A program made the position numbers and the translations under genes. The notes under the pieces are model-generated. The model had not been told where the DNA came from and did not search any database. It worked only from the letters and a program-made list of their open reading frames with translations. Shown piece by piece: positions 36,234 through 44,423 of a stretch of DNA of 64,000 nucleotides; position 1 is the stretch's first letter, and every line of letters begins with the position of its first letter. The DNA comes from SSC3 sp963769585 (GTDB lineage: Bacteria > Actinomycetota > Actinomycetes > Propionibacteriales > Nocardioidaceae), in assembly GCA_963769585.1 (NCBI GenBank), contig CAVYMJ010000006.1, forward strand, positions 1,612,001 to 1,676,000, written 5' to 3'.

Positions 36234-36820
36234 CGGGCCACGAACCGCAGCGTCGTACCGGGGGCGAGCAGGGCCGGGTCCTGGCGCGCCACGTCCCAGA
36301 GCACCAGGTCGGTGCGGCCGATGAGGCGCCAGCCCCCGGGTGAGGCCGTCGGGTAGACGCCGGTGAACTCGCCGGCCAGACCGACCGACCCGGGCTCTAC
36401 CCGGGCGCGGGGCGAGGAGAGTCGGGGCACCGACCGTCCGAGGCCGACGCAGTACGCGAAGCCCGGGGAGAAGCCGCAGAAGGCCACCGTGAACACGGTC
36501 CCCGTGTGCAGGTGCACCAGCTCGTCCTCGGTGAGGCCGAGCAGGGACGCGGTCTCGGCGAGGTCGGGACCGTCGTACGTCGTCGGCACCTCGACGGTCT
36601 CCCTGCCCGGACGATCCTTGGCCGGCACGTCGCTCTGCGCCGGGCTCGCCGGCAGGGCGAAGCCGGCTCCGATCCCGTCGAAGAGCACCGTCCGCGCAGC
36701 CGGGACGATCTCCCGGGCTGCCACGCCCTCGCGCCGGGCGGCGTCGTAGAGGGCCAGCGCCTCCTGGGTGGAGCCGACCTCGACGAGCACCGCGTCGGTA
36801 CCCACCGGGAGGACCCTCAC
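36230..36820 (-). CDS. pxpB: 5-oxoprolinase subunit B (PxpB)
   Basis: A 196-residue protein of the KipI/AHS1 allophanate-hydrolase-like family. The family core is seen in VPTTYDGPDLAETASLLGLT and FCGFSPGFAYCVGL with PRLSSPRARVEPGSVGLAGEFTGVYP. GTG at 36820 overlaps the pxpA stop and its own stop overlaps the pxpC start, so all three subunits are translationally coupled. It is the middle gene of a compact A-B-C operon for pyroglutamate use. Confidence 0.92.
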   Translation of the reverse strand: MRVLPVGTDAVLVEVGSTQEALALYDAARREGVAAREIVPAARTVLFDGIGAGFALPASPAQSDVPAKDRPGRETVEVPTTYDGPDLAETASLLGLTEDELVHLHTGTVFTVAFCGFSPGFAYCVGLGRSVPRLSSPRARVEPGSVGLAGEFTGVYPTASPGGWRLIGRTDLVLWDVARQDPALLAPGTTLRFVAR

Positions 36821-37500
36821 GTGAAGCTCCGCAGCGTGTAGCCGGCTGACTCCAGCGCGCTCCGGCAGGCGTTCGCGGCCGCGACCGCACCGGGAGAGTC
36901 ACCGTGCACACAGATCGAGTCGACCCCGTCGGCAAGCCGTACGGCGTTGGCAGCGACCTCGTCGACGGCCTCGACCAGCGCCCCTGGCTGGTCACGCGGG
37001 ACCAGCCTTCCGTCGGCGGCGTAGCCGCGGTCGGGGAAGCCCTCGCGGAAGGTAGCCCGCGGGCGCGCCAGGCTGAGGATTACCGCACCCGGCAGTCCGA
37101 GAACCGGCAGGTCCCCCGACCCGTCCAGCACCGCCTGAGCCTGCTCCTGGTCGTCGGTCACACGGTGGTAGAGCGCGCCATGGGGCTTGACGTAAGCCAC
37201 CCGGGTGCCCGCCTGAGTCGCGATGGCGGCCAGCACCGTCACCTGGTCGGCGACCTGGTCCCGGAGCACGTGGTACGGGACGTCCAGTGCGGCCCTGCCG
37301 AAGTTGGGCCTGTCGTCGTACGACACCTGCGCGCCGACCGCGACCCCTCTTCGGGCAGCTTCCGAGCACACCGCGCGCATGGTCGCGGCATCACCCGCGT
37401 GGTAGCCGCAGGCAACGTTCGCACTGGTCACCACGGCCAGCAGACCCTGGTCGTCGGTGACCCCCTCACCGAGGTCAGCGTTGAGGTCGATGTACTGCAC
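36817..37500 (-). CDS. pxpA: 5-oxoprolinase subunit A (PxpA, LamB/YcsF family)
   Basis: A 227-residue protein, slightly shorter than the usual 245-255. The signatures are YIDLNADLGEG at the start, TSANVACGYHAGD, and VKPHGALYH, which form the metal and substrate site of the ATP-dependent 5-oxoprolinase. GTG at 37500 is chosen because the product then begins VQYIDLNADLGEG; the frame is open to 37602 without homology. It is the first gene of pxpABC and diverges from the oligopeptidase gene by 45 bases. Confidence 0.9.
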   Translation of the reverse strand: MQYIDLNADLGEGVTDDQGLLAVVTSANVACGYHAGDAATMRAVCSEAARRGVAVGAQVSYDDRPNFGRAALDVPYHVLRDQVADQVTVLAAIATQAGTRVAYVKPHGALYHRVTDDQEQAQAVLDGSGDLPVLGLPGAVILSLARPRATFREGFPDRGYAADGRLVPRDQPGALVEAVDEVAANAVRLADGVDSICVHGDSPGAVAAANACRSALESAGYTLRSFT

Positions 37501-37545
37501 GCGGACGATTCTGCCCGACCAACCGGCTGGCATAGGGTTCACCGC

Positions 37546-39654
37546 ATGGCAGACGTGACTCCCCCCAAGGCCGCCAAGGTCCCGATCGAACGAGTCCACC
37601 ACGGCGACACCTTCTCCGACGACTACGAATGGCTTCGGGACAAGGAGTCACCGGAGACGATCGCCTACCTGGAGGCCGAGAACAGCTACACCCGGGCCAG
37701 GACCGAGCACCTCGAAGGGCTCCGCGAGACCCTGTTCCAGGAGATCAAGTCGCGGACCAAGGAGACCGACCTGTCGGTGCCCGCCCGCCTGGGCAGCCAC
37801 TGGTACTACGGCCGCAGCGTCGAGGGCAAGCAGTACGGCATAAGCTGCCGGTGCCCGGTCGCGGGGCCGGACGACTGGACTCCCCCGACGCTGGAGGCGG
37901 AGGCAGAGGTTCCGGGCGAGCAGATCCTGCTCGACTCCAACGTGCTGGCCGAAGGGCATGAGTTCTTCTCGCTCGGTGCCAGCTCGGTCAGCCCGGACGG
38001 CCACCTCCTCGCCTTCAGCACCGACACCAGCGGTGACGAGCGTTTCCTGCTGCAGATCATGGACCTGCGTACCGGTGAGCTGCTGCCGGACCAGATCCCC
38101 GGGACGTCGTACGGCGCAACCTGGGACCTCGCCGGCGAGCACCTGTTCTACAGCACAGTCGACGCGTCGTGGCGAACCGACAAGGTCTGGCGCCACACCG
38201 TCGGCAGCCAGGAGCCGGACGTCCTGGTGCACGAGGAGGTCGACGAGAGGTTCTGGGTGTCGATCGGCCGCACCCGCAGCGACCGCTACCTCGTCCTGGG
38301 AGCCGGCTCCAAGGTCACCTCGGAGTACCGCATCATCGAGGCGGACAACCCCACCGGCGAGTTCCGCGTGGTGGCGCCGCGCCGCCAAGGCGTCGAGTAC
38401 GGCGTCGAGCATGCCGTCATCGCAGGACAGGACCGGCTGCTGGTGCTGCACAACTCGGGCGCCGAGAACTTCGAGCTTGCCGAAGCCCCGGTCGACGCCA
38501 CCAGCCACGAGCAGTGGGTCCCGCTGGTCCAGCACGACCCTGCCGTCCGGCTGGAGGACGTGGACGCGTTCGCCGGCCATGTCGTGATCAGCCAGCGCAG
38601 TGACGGGCTCACCCAGCTCCGGGTGCTCACCTTGAACCACGCCGGGGTCTCCGACGACTACCTGATGGAGTTCCCACACCCGCTGTACACCGTCGGGATC
38701 GGCGGCAACCCCGAGTTCACCCAGCCCACCCTGCGCCTGGGCTACACCACGATGACGACCCCGAGCGGCGTCTACGACTACGACGTACGCACCCGGGAGC
38801 TGACCCTGCTCAAGCAGACCCCCGTGCTCGGCGACTTCGACGAGGGCCGCTACGAGCAGTTCCGGGAGTGGGCCACCGCCCCGGACGGCACGAAGGTCCC
38901 GCTGTCCATCGTGGCGCCCAAGGGCGTCCCGCGAGACGGCAGCACTCCGTTCGTGATCTACGGCTACGGCTCATACGAGACCTCCATCGACCCGTACTTC
39001 ACGATCTCCCGCCTGTCGCTACTCGACCGGGGCATGGGCTTCGCCATCGCCCACGTCCGTGGAGGCGGCGAGCTCGGCCGGCGCTGGTACGACGAGGGGA
39101 AGATCCTCAACAAGCGCAACACGTTCACCGACTTCGTCGCGTGCGCGCAGCACCTGGCCGAGTCGGGCTGGACCTCGCCGGACCGGTTGGTGGCCGAGGG
39201 CGGCAGCGCCGGGGGGCTGCTCGTGGGTGCGGTGGCCAACCTGGCGCCGGAGGCGTTCGCCGGGATCGTGGCCGACGTGGCCTTCGTGGACGCCCTGAAC
39301 ACGATCCTGGACCCGTCGCTGCCCCTGACGGTGATCGAGTGGGAGGAATGGGGCAATCCGCTCCACGATCCCGAGGCCTACGCGTACATGAAGTCCTACT
39401 CGCCTTACGAGAACGTGGAGGCCAAGCAATATCCGGCCATTCTGGCCGAAACCTCCCTAAATGACGCTCGGGTCCTGTACGTCGAGCCCGCCAAGTGGAT
39501 AGCAAAGCTGCGCGACACAGCCACCAACCCGGACGACTTCCTGCTCAAGACCGAGATGTCCGCCGGTCACGGGGGCGTCAGCGGCCGCTACAACGCCTGG
39601 CGCGACCGGGCCTTCTCCTACGCCTGGATCCTTGACCGGGTGGGTCTCGCCTAG
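37546..39654 (+). CDS. ptrB: Oligopeptidase B-like S9 serine peptidase
   Basis: A 702-residue prolyl oligopeptidase-family enzyme. The N-terminal beta-propeller covers about residues 70-410, and the C-terminal alpha/beta-hydrolase domain carries the triad S554 (GGSAGG), D640 (SLNDARV) and H675 (AGHGGVSGRY). The HVRGGGELGRRWY segment is typical of protease II, which cuts short peptides after basic residues in the cytoplasm. The start is ATG at 37546 (MADVTPPKAAKVP). It is adjacent to and divergent from the pyroglutamate operon, which would fit a peptide-salvage neighbourhood. Confidence 0.92.
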   Translation: MADVTPPKAAKVPIERVHHGDTFSDDYEWLRDKESPETIAYLEAENSYTRARTEHLEGLRETLFQEIKSRTKETDLSVPARLGSHWYYGRSVEGKQYGISCRCPVAGPDDWTPPTLEAEAEVPGEQILLDSNVLAEGHEFFSLGASSVSPDGHLLAFSTDTSGDERFLLQIMDLRTGELLPDQIPGTSYGATWDLAGEHLFYSTVDASWRTDKVWRHTVGSQEPDVLVHEEVDERFWVSIGRTRSDRYLVLGAGSKVTSEYRIIEADNPTGEFRVVAPRRQGVEYGVEHAVIAGQDRLLVLHNSGAENFELAEAPVDATSHEQWVPLVQHDPAVRLEDVDAFAGHVVISQRSDGLTQLRVLTLNHAGVSDDYLMEFPHPLYTVGIGGNPEFTQPTLRLGYTTMTTPSGVYDYDVRTRELTLLKQTPVLGDFDEGRYEQFREWATAPDGTKVPLSIVAPKGVPRDGSTPFVIYGYGSYETSIDPYFTISRLSLLDRGMGFAIAHVRGGGELGRRWYDEGKILNKRNTFTDFVACAQHLAESGWTSPDRLVAEGGSAGGLLVGAVANLAPEAFAGIVADVAFVDALNTILDPSLPLTVIEWEEWGNPLHDPEAYAYMKSYSPYENVEAKQYPAILAETSLNDARVLYVEPAKWIAKLRDTATNPDDFLLKTEMSAGHGGVSGRYNAWRDRAFSYAWILDRVGLA

Positions 39655-39838
39655 ACGGCTGACCCGGCCCACTCCCTAAGAACTCCCTGAAAACCTGCTC
39701 CCAGGGCAACTATTTGGTTTGGCCGTGCGTCGATTTGAGTAGAACACCAGTTCGGGAATTCCGGCGGCGAGTCGTCCGTTTGGAATAACAGGGGCAGGGA
39801 CGGGTACGTCGCCCCCGACTGTAGGGAGGCGCACAGAA

Positions 39839-40789
39839 GTGGCTATTGCTCGCACGCACCGGCGCGACACCGAGGGACGCGACAGCGTCGGCATGTACCT
39901 CGACGAGATCGCTCGCACCCCGCTGCTCGATGCGATCACCGAAGTGGAGCTCGCGAAGACCATCGAGGCAGGTCTTCTCGCCGAACAGCTCCTTGCTGAG
40001 GGTCGTGTCGGACGCCGTCAAGGCGGCGCACCCAAGTACGCCAACCAGGAAGAGCTCGAGTGGCTGGCTGAGCAGGGCCGAGAGGCCGTGCAGCAGTTCG
40101 TCACGGCCAACCTACGGCTGGTCGTCTCCATCGCCCGCAAGTACGGCCGCTCCCAGATGCCGATGCTCGACCTCGTCCAGGAGGGCAACACCGGGCTGAT
40201 CCGGGCGGTCGAGAAGTTCGACTACACCAAGGGCTTCAAGTTCTCGACGTACGCGACGTGGTGGGTCCGCCAGGCGATCACCCGCGGCATCGCCCAGCAG
40301 GCCCGCGTCGTACGCCTCCCGGTGCATGTCGTGGAGGAGATCAACCAGGTCAACTCTGCCCGCCGTACCCTCGAGCGACAGCTGGGCCGTGACCCTGAGC
40401 CGGAGGAGATCGCCGACGAGCTGGACCTGGACATCGAGCGAGTGCTCGACCTCCTGACCTGGGCGCGCGACCACGTCAGCCTCGACACCCCGGTGGACGA
40501 GGACGGCGACACCTCGCTCGGCGACCTGATCGCCCAGGAGACAGCCCCCGGGCCCGACTCGACGTTCATCGACGTGGAGTCCCGCGACCGGCTCAGCCAC
40601 CTGGTCGAGGCGCTCGACGACCGGTCTGCCGACATCATCCGATCGCGCTACGGCCTGGTCGACGGCAGAGTCCACAAGCTGGCCGACATCGGGGCCAAGC
40701 ACGGGATCTCCGCGGAGCGCGTGCGTCAGCTCGAGCGCGAGGCCCTGCAGAAGCTCCGTACCATCGCCGATCCCGACATGGCGGCCTGA
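39839..40789 (+). CDS. Group 2 sigma-70 factor (SigB/HrdD-like)
   Basis: A 316-residue sigma factor without region 1.1. Region 1.2 begins DSVGMYLDEIARTPLL. Regions 2.3-2.4 contain FKFSTYATWWVRQAITRGI. Region 3 includes LERQLGRDPEPEEIADEL. Region 4.2 has GISAERVRQLEREALQKLR. This is the non-essential, SigA-like group of actinobacteria used in stress and stationary phase. GTG at 39839 is preceded by GGGAGG at 39824-39829. The 184-base upstream gap probably holds its promoter; no consensus could be fixed. It is followed by a hairpin shared with coaE. Confidence 0.9.
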   Translation: MAIARTHRRDTEGRDSVGMYLDEIARTPLLDAITEVELAKTIEAGLLAEQLLAEGRVGRRQGGAPKYANQEELEWLAEQGREAVQQFVTANLRLVVSIARKYGRSQMPMLDLVQEGNTGLIRAVEKFDYTKGFKFSTYATWWVRQAITRGIAQQARVVRLPVHVVEEINQVNSARRTLERQLGRDPEPEEIADELDLDIERVLDLLTWARDHVSLDTPVDEDGDTSLGDLIAQETAPGPDSTFIDVESRDRLSHLVEALDDRSADIIRSRYGLVDGRVHKLADIGAKHGISAERVRQLEREALQKLRTIADPDMAA

Positions 40790-40801
40790 CCTTCCGAGCA
40801 C

Positions 40802-40830
40802 GGCGCCCTTCCCGGTTCGGGAGGGGCGTC
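40802..40830. terminator. Hairpin between the group 2 sigma gene and coaE
   Basis: GGCGCCCTTCCCG (40802-40814) pairs with CGGGAGGGGCGTC (40818-40830) across a GTT loop, with two non-Watson-Crick positions. It sits between convergent genes and could stop transcription from both sides. Confidence 0.65.
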
Positions 40831-41416
40831 AGCTTGTCAGGTCATGGAAGACCTGCTCGACCTGCTCGCGGAGCTGCTCGAGCGTCCCGCTGTTGTCGAT
40901 GACCCGAGTCGCGAGGGCGAGCCTCTCCTCACGGGTGGCCTGGGCAGCCACCCGAGCCAGGGCGTCCTCCACGGTCCAGCCCCGGTCATGCACCATCCGA
41001 CGTACTGCCTCCTCCACGGGTACGTCGACGACGATCACGTGATCGAAGAGGCCGGCCAGCCCGGCCTCCGCGAGCAGCGGGATGTCGTTGACCACCAGGT
41101 GCCCCTCGGCCTTGGCCGCCTCCTCCAGCACCCGGCTGGCTGCGCCGATGAGCGGGTGCAGGATGCGCTCGAGCTGTCTTCTCCGGTCCTCGTCGCCGAA
41201 CACGATCGCGGCCATCTTCGGCCGGTCGAGCTCGCCGTCCTCGGTGAGCAGGTCCTCTCCGAACGCCTCCACCACCTGCGCCAGCCCCGGCGTACCTTTG
41301 GCGACGACGTCGCGAGCAAGTTGGTCGGCGTCGATCACCACCGCTCCGAGCTCCTGCAGGATGGCCGCCACGGTGCTCTTGCCGGAGGCGATCCCACCGG
41401 TCAGGCCAACTCTCAC
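40829..41416 (-). CDS. coaE: Dephospho-CoA kinase
   Basis: A 195-residue P-loop kinase catalysing the last step of coenzyme A synthesis, phosphorylation of dephospho-CoA. The P-loop is GLTGGIASGKST at the N-terminus. DADQLARDVV, HPLIGAA and VNDIPLLAEAGL (substrate site) and VVDVPVEEAVRRM follow as in the family. GTG at 41416 is preferred because GGGAG lies five bases upstream; the open frame to 41539 adds a non-homologous extension. Confidence 0.95.
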   Translation of the reverse strand: MRVGLTGGIASGKSTVAAILQELGAVVIDADQLARDVVAKGTPGLAQVVEAFGEDLLTEDGELDRPKMAAIVFGDEDRRRQLERILHPLIGAASRVLEEAAKAEGHLVVNDIPLLAEAGLAGLFDHVIVVDVPVEEAVRRMVHDRGWTVEDALARVAAQATREERLALATRVIDNSGTLEQLREQVEQVFHDLTS

Positions 41417-41462
41417 GCGCACTCCCTCAGAACTGTCGGTGGTGGCTGGAAGTATGCCAACC

Positions 41463-42008
41463 ATGACGACGACATACCTGGTCGCCTCTTCGTTGGACGG
41501 CTTCATCGCCGACGAGCAGGACAATCTGGACTGGCTCACCTCGTTGCCCGGCGGCTTCGACGAGGCGAGCCCCTATGAGGCCTTCATCGCAGATGTCGGC
41601 GCGGTTGCCATGGGCGCCACCACCTACGAGTGGGTCCTCGCACACGACAGCGGCCCCTGGCCCTATGAGCAGCCCAGCTGGGTCTTCACCCACCGCACCC
41701 TCGAGGCACGACCTGGCGTGAGGTTCACCGCCGCGCCGGTCCCCCAGGTGCACGCCGAGATGGTGGCGGCCGCCGGCGGGAAGGGCATCTGGATCGTGGG
41801 CGGTGGGGACCTCGTCGGCCAGTTCCTCGACGCGGGCCTGCTCGACGAGCTGATCGTCAGCATCACCCCCGTGACGCTTGGCCGAGGGCGGCCCCTGCTC
41901 CCCCGCCGACACACCCGTCCCTTCCGGCTCCTGTCAGCCACTCCTTCCCCCGCCCAGACCTTCGTCCACCTGCGGTACCAGGTTGAGCCGGGCATGTTGG
42001 TTGGTTGA
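41463..42008 (+). CDS. RibD-C/dihydrofolate reductase-like protein ending in a repeat
   Basis: A 181-residue reductase of the RibD C-terminal family. The start MTTTYLVASSLDGFIA is typical, and KGIWIVGGGDLVGQFLDAGLLDELIVSITPVTLGRG is the nucleotide-binding core. Such proteins reduce pterin- or flavin-related substrates with NADPH. The last eight residues (VEPGMLVG) and the stop codon are supplied by the first two copies of a 22-bp tandem repeat, so the natural end of the gene has been rewritten. ATG at 41454 is a possible alternative start. It is divergent from coaE. Confidence 0.85.
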   Translation: MTTTYLVASSLDGFIADEQDNLDWLTSLPGGFDEASPYEAFIADVGAVAMGATTYEWVLAHDSGPWPYEQPSWVFTHRTLEARPGVRFTAAPVPQVHAEMVAAAGGKGIWIVGGGDLVGQFLDAGLLDELIVSITPVTLGRGRPLLPRRHTRPFRLLSATPSPAQTFVHLRYQVEPGMLVG

Positions 42009-42090
42009 GCCGGGCATGTTGGTTGGTTGAGCCGGGCATGTTGGTTGGTTGAGCCGGGCATGTTGGTTGGTTGAGCCGGGCATGTTGGTT
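41981..42090. repeat. Five perfect tandem copies of a 22-bp repeat
   Basis: Each unit begins GGTTGAGCCG and ends CATGTTGGTT, with GG between. The copies start at 41981, 42003, 42025, 42047 and 42069 and are identical. There are no spacers. The first copy and part of the second are the 3' end of the RibD-C gene. The rest fills the gap before the adenylating ligase. Identity between copies implies recent expansion. The same unit recurs inverted 225 bases downstream. Confidence 0.97.
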
Positions 42091-42116
42091 GGCCGTCAGC
42101 CTGAGAGCATGACGGC

Positions 42117-43451
42117 GTGGACCTGTCTGATCTGCGTGCCGGCGACCGGGTCGCCCTGCTGACACCCGGCTCGGTGGAGTACGTCGAGCTGGTGATCACG
42201 CTGCTTGGCGCCGGTGTCATCCCCGTTCCGCTGGATCCGAACCTCACTCGGGTCGAACGCGAGCGCCTCCTCTCCTACGTCGACCCCGTACTGGTCATCG
42301 GCGACCCAGAAGCACTCCAACACGCCCGGCTCGACCGACCAACACGCCCGACTCAACCAACCAACACGCCCGGCTCGACCGACCAACACGCCCGGCTCAA
42401 CGTGCCGAGGGGGCGGCCGATGCACCTGACGTCCGGCACGACGGGGTCGCCGAAGGGGGTGTACAGCGGCGTGCTCGGTGAGGACGCGGCGGCTGCTCTG
42501 CTCGAGGAGGAGCGCGAGCTGTGGGGTTTCACGAGCGACGACGTGAACCTCGTCCTCAGCCCGCTGCACCACTCGGCGCCGCTGAGGTTCGCCATGGGAA
42601 CCGCGCTGGCCGGCGGCCGGGTAATAGTGCCGGGAGCCTTCGAGGTCGAGCGGGTCACCGAGGCGATTCGGACGGAGCGGGTCACCACGATGTTCTGCGT
42701 GCCGACCCACCTGCACCGGCTGTTCGCGTACTGGGACCAGACCGGGCTACCGGACCTGTCTGGCTTCAGGCTGGTCGCCCACGCCGGTGCAGCCTGCCCG
42801 CCGGACTTGAAGAGGCGGCTCGTCGAGACGTTCCCGACAGGCACCACCTGGGAGTTCTATGGCTCGACCGAGGGTCAGTTCACTGCGTGCCGCAGCGAGG
42901 AGTGGCTCACGCGCCCGGGCACTGTCGGGCGAGCCCGCCCGGGGCGGACCATCACCGTGGACCCGGACGGGACCATCTGGTGCGCGGTGCCCGAGCACGC
43001 AAGGTTCACCTACTGGCGGGCACCGGAGAAGACCGCGGCAGCGTGGCGCGACGACGCCTTCACCGTCGGGGACCTCGGCAAAATCGACGAGGAGGGCTAC
43101 CTCTTCCTCGACGGACGCCGCGAAGACCTGGTCATCTCCGGTGGAGTCAACGTCTACCCCGTCGAGGTGGAACACGTCCTGGGGGCGCACCCGCAGGTGC
43201 GCGAGATCGCGGTCTTCGGCGAACCCGACGACGAGTGGGGGCAGCGGGTCTGCGCCGCAGTGGTCGGCGACGTGGACTTCGACGAGCTGCGTCGCAAGGC
43301 TCGCGATGAGCTCGCACCGGCCAAACGCCCCAAGGAGTACGTGCGCATGGAGGCCCTTCCGCATACGCCGACCGGCAAGGTCCAGCGGCTGCTGCTCACG
43401 ACGCGGCTTCCTCCGCGGGCGAGTACATCCGGCGGTACTGCTGCGGGCTGA
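42117..43451 (+). CDS. Acyl-CoA/AMP-forming ligase with repeat-derived insert
   Basis: A 444-residue ANL-superfamily enzyme that activates a carboxylate as acyl-AMP. The ATP motifs are TSGTTGSPKG (about 104-113), YGSTEG, GDLGKIDEEGYLFLDGR and the C-terminal lysine in TPTGKVQR. It is short at the N-terminus compared with the usual 500-550 residues. Residues about 67-95 are encoded by diverged inverted copies of the 22-bp repeat and read as a low-complexity Arg/Pro/Thr/Asn stretch just before the P-loop. GTG at 42117 is the only good start. It converges on the DJ-1/AraC regulator, overlapping by 56 bases. Substrate unknown. Confidence 0.82.
   Translation: MDLSDLRAGDRVALLTPGSVEYVELVITLLGAGVIPVPLDPNLTRVERERLLSYVDPVLVIGDPEALQHARLDRPTRPTQPTNTPGSTDQHARLNVPRGRPMHLTSGTTGSPKGVYSGVLGEDAAAALLEEERELWGFTSDDVNLVLSPLHHSAPLRFAMGTALAGGRVIVPGAFEVERVTEAIRTERVTTMFCVPTHLHRLFAYWDQTGLPDLSGFRLVAHAGAACPPDLKRRLVETFPTGTTWEFYGSTEGQFTACRSEEWLTRPGTVGRARPGRTITVDPDGTIWCAVPEHARFTYWRAPEKTAAAWRDDAFTVGDLGKIDEEGYLFLDGRREDLVISGGVNVYPVEVEHVLGAHPQVREIAVFGEPDDEWGQRVCAAVVGDVDFDELRRKARDELAPAKRPKEYVRMEALPHTPTGKVQRLLLTTRLPPRASTSGGTAAG
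42315..42402. repeat. Four diverged inverted copies of the 22-bp repeat inside the ligase gene
   Basis: Units start at 42315, 42337, 42359 and 42381 and share the core CCAACACGCCCG followed by RCTCRACC. Read on the minus strand they match the array at 41981-42090 with a few base changes each, including GTG for ATG in the centre. The block is 88 bases, not a multiple of three, yet the ligase frame stays open through it. Confidence 0.93.
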
Positions 43452-44358
43452 CCCCACGAGCCCGGGTGAAGTGATGGCGCAGGGCTGCCGCGTTGCCGAA
43501 ACCGACGTCGTCGGCAATGCGGTCGACGGGACGCGAGGTCCGTTCCAGGAGCTCTTCGGCACGCAGCACCCGCTGGCTGGTGATCCAGGCATGCGGCGTC
43601 GTCCCGGTCTCGGCACGGAAGCGACGGGCGAACGTCCGAGCGGACATGTTCGACTCGCGCGCGAGGTAGTCCACCGACAGCGGCTCGGCGAGGTTCTCGG
43701 TGATCCACAGCAGCAGCGGACCAAGCGTCTCCACGTCACAGTCCGGTACGGCGCTGCGGATGAACTGCGCCTGGCCCCCGTCCCGTTGCGGCGGGACCAC
43801 CATGCGGCGGGCGACCATCGAGGCGACGCTCGCGCCGTACTCCTTGCGCCACAGGTGCAGGCAGGCATCCAACCCCGCGGCTGACCCAGCCGCCGTGATC
43901 ACGGGGTCCTCGTCGACGTAGAGGACCTCGGGGATAACCGACGCCCTCGGGAAGCGCGCCTGGAGCTCGTCGGTGTACATCCAGTGCGTCGTGCAGTCAT
44001 GTCCGTCCAGCAGACCGGCCTCGCCCAGGACGAAGGCTCCGCTGCAGACCGACAGCACCCTGGCGCCTCTTTCGATGGTGCCGCGCAAGACCTCCAACAC
44101 GGCCCGGGGCATCGGCCCGTCGCGCCGCTGGGCCGGGACACAGACCAGGTCCGCCTGGTCGGCTCGGTCGAGACCTTCCTCGACCATCAAGCCGAAACCC
44201 ATGGTCGTGGACACATACCCCACCGTCGGACCACAGACGGCGAAGTCGAGCGTGGGCACGCCGTGCTCGCTTCGGTCCACCCCGAAGGCTTCGCAGAGCA
44301 CCCCCAGCTCGAAGGGGGCAACTCCTTCGTAGGTGATCACAGCCACGTTCTTGAGCAT
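43396..44358 (-). CDS. DJ-1/PfpI-AraC transcription regulator (FtrA-like)
   Basis: A 320-residue regulator. The N-terminal class I glutamine-amidotransferase-like domain (about 1-180) includes VAVITYEGVAPFELGVLCEAFG and the elbow cysteine in VLSVCSGAFVLGEAGLL. The C-terminal AraC helix-turn-helix pair (about 215-312) has SVDYLARESNMSARTFARRF and VDRIADDVGFGNAAALRHHF. The start is ATG at 44358. The 93-base gap to a divergent small gene holds two palindromes, the likely operators. It overlaps the 3' end of the ligase gene. The ligand is unknown. Confidence 0.9.
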   Translation of the reverse strand: MLKNVAVITYEGVAPFELGVLCEAFGVDRSEHGVPTLDFAVCGPTVGYVSTTMGFGLMVEEGLDRADQADLVCVPAQRRDGPMPRAVLEVLRGTIERGARVLSVCSGAFVLGEAGLLDGHDCTTHWMYTDELQARFPRASVIPEVLYVDEDPVITAAGSAAGLDACLHLWRKEYGASVASMVARRMVVPPQRDGGQAQFIRSAVPDCDVETLGPLLLWITENLAEPLSVDYLARESNMSARTFARRFRAETGTTPHAWITSQRVLRAEELLERTSRPVDRIADDVGFGNAAALRHHFTRARGVSPQQYRRMYSPAEEAAS

Positions 44359-44368
44359 TCCTGCAGGA

Positions 44369-44384
44369 TGCCACAGATGTGGCA
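44369..44384. promoter_or_regulatory. Palindrome 1 between the FtrA-like regulator and the small membrane gene
   Basis: TGCCAC-AGAT-GTGGCA is a perfect six-base inverted repeat followed by GAAAA. It lies 10 bases before the regulator start and is the partner of a second copy 41 bases further on (start to start, four helical turns). Confidence 0.65.
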
Positions 44385-44409
44385 GAAAATCGACTAGGAG
44401 TGACTTTCC

Positions 44410-44423
44410 TGCCACTCGTGGCA
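44410..44423. promoter_or_regulatory. Palindrome 2 between the FtrA-like regulator and the small membrane gene
   Basis: TGCCAC-TC-GTGGCA has the same arms as palindrome 1 with a two-base centre, and is again followed by GAAAA. It lies 28 bases before the start of the 52-residue protein gene. The shared arms and flank suggest one protein binds both. Confidence 0.65.

Noticed and set aside
36904..37545. A long N-terminal extension of the oligopeptidase
   Set aside because: It is antisense to pxpA and lacks homology; the ATG at 37546 gives the expected family start.
39770..39838. An ECF-type promoter (GGAAT ... CGTC) before the group 2 sigma gene
   Set aside because: The elements are present but the spacing is about 20 bases, too long for a known ECF consensus.
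41981..42402. A CRISPR array
   Set aside because: The 22-bp units are directly adjacent with no spacers, and no cas gene is present.
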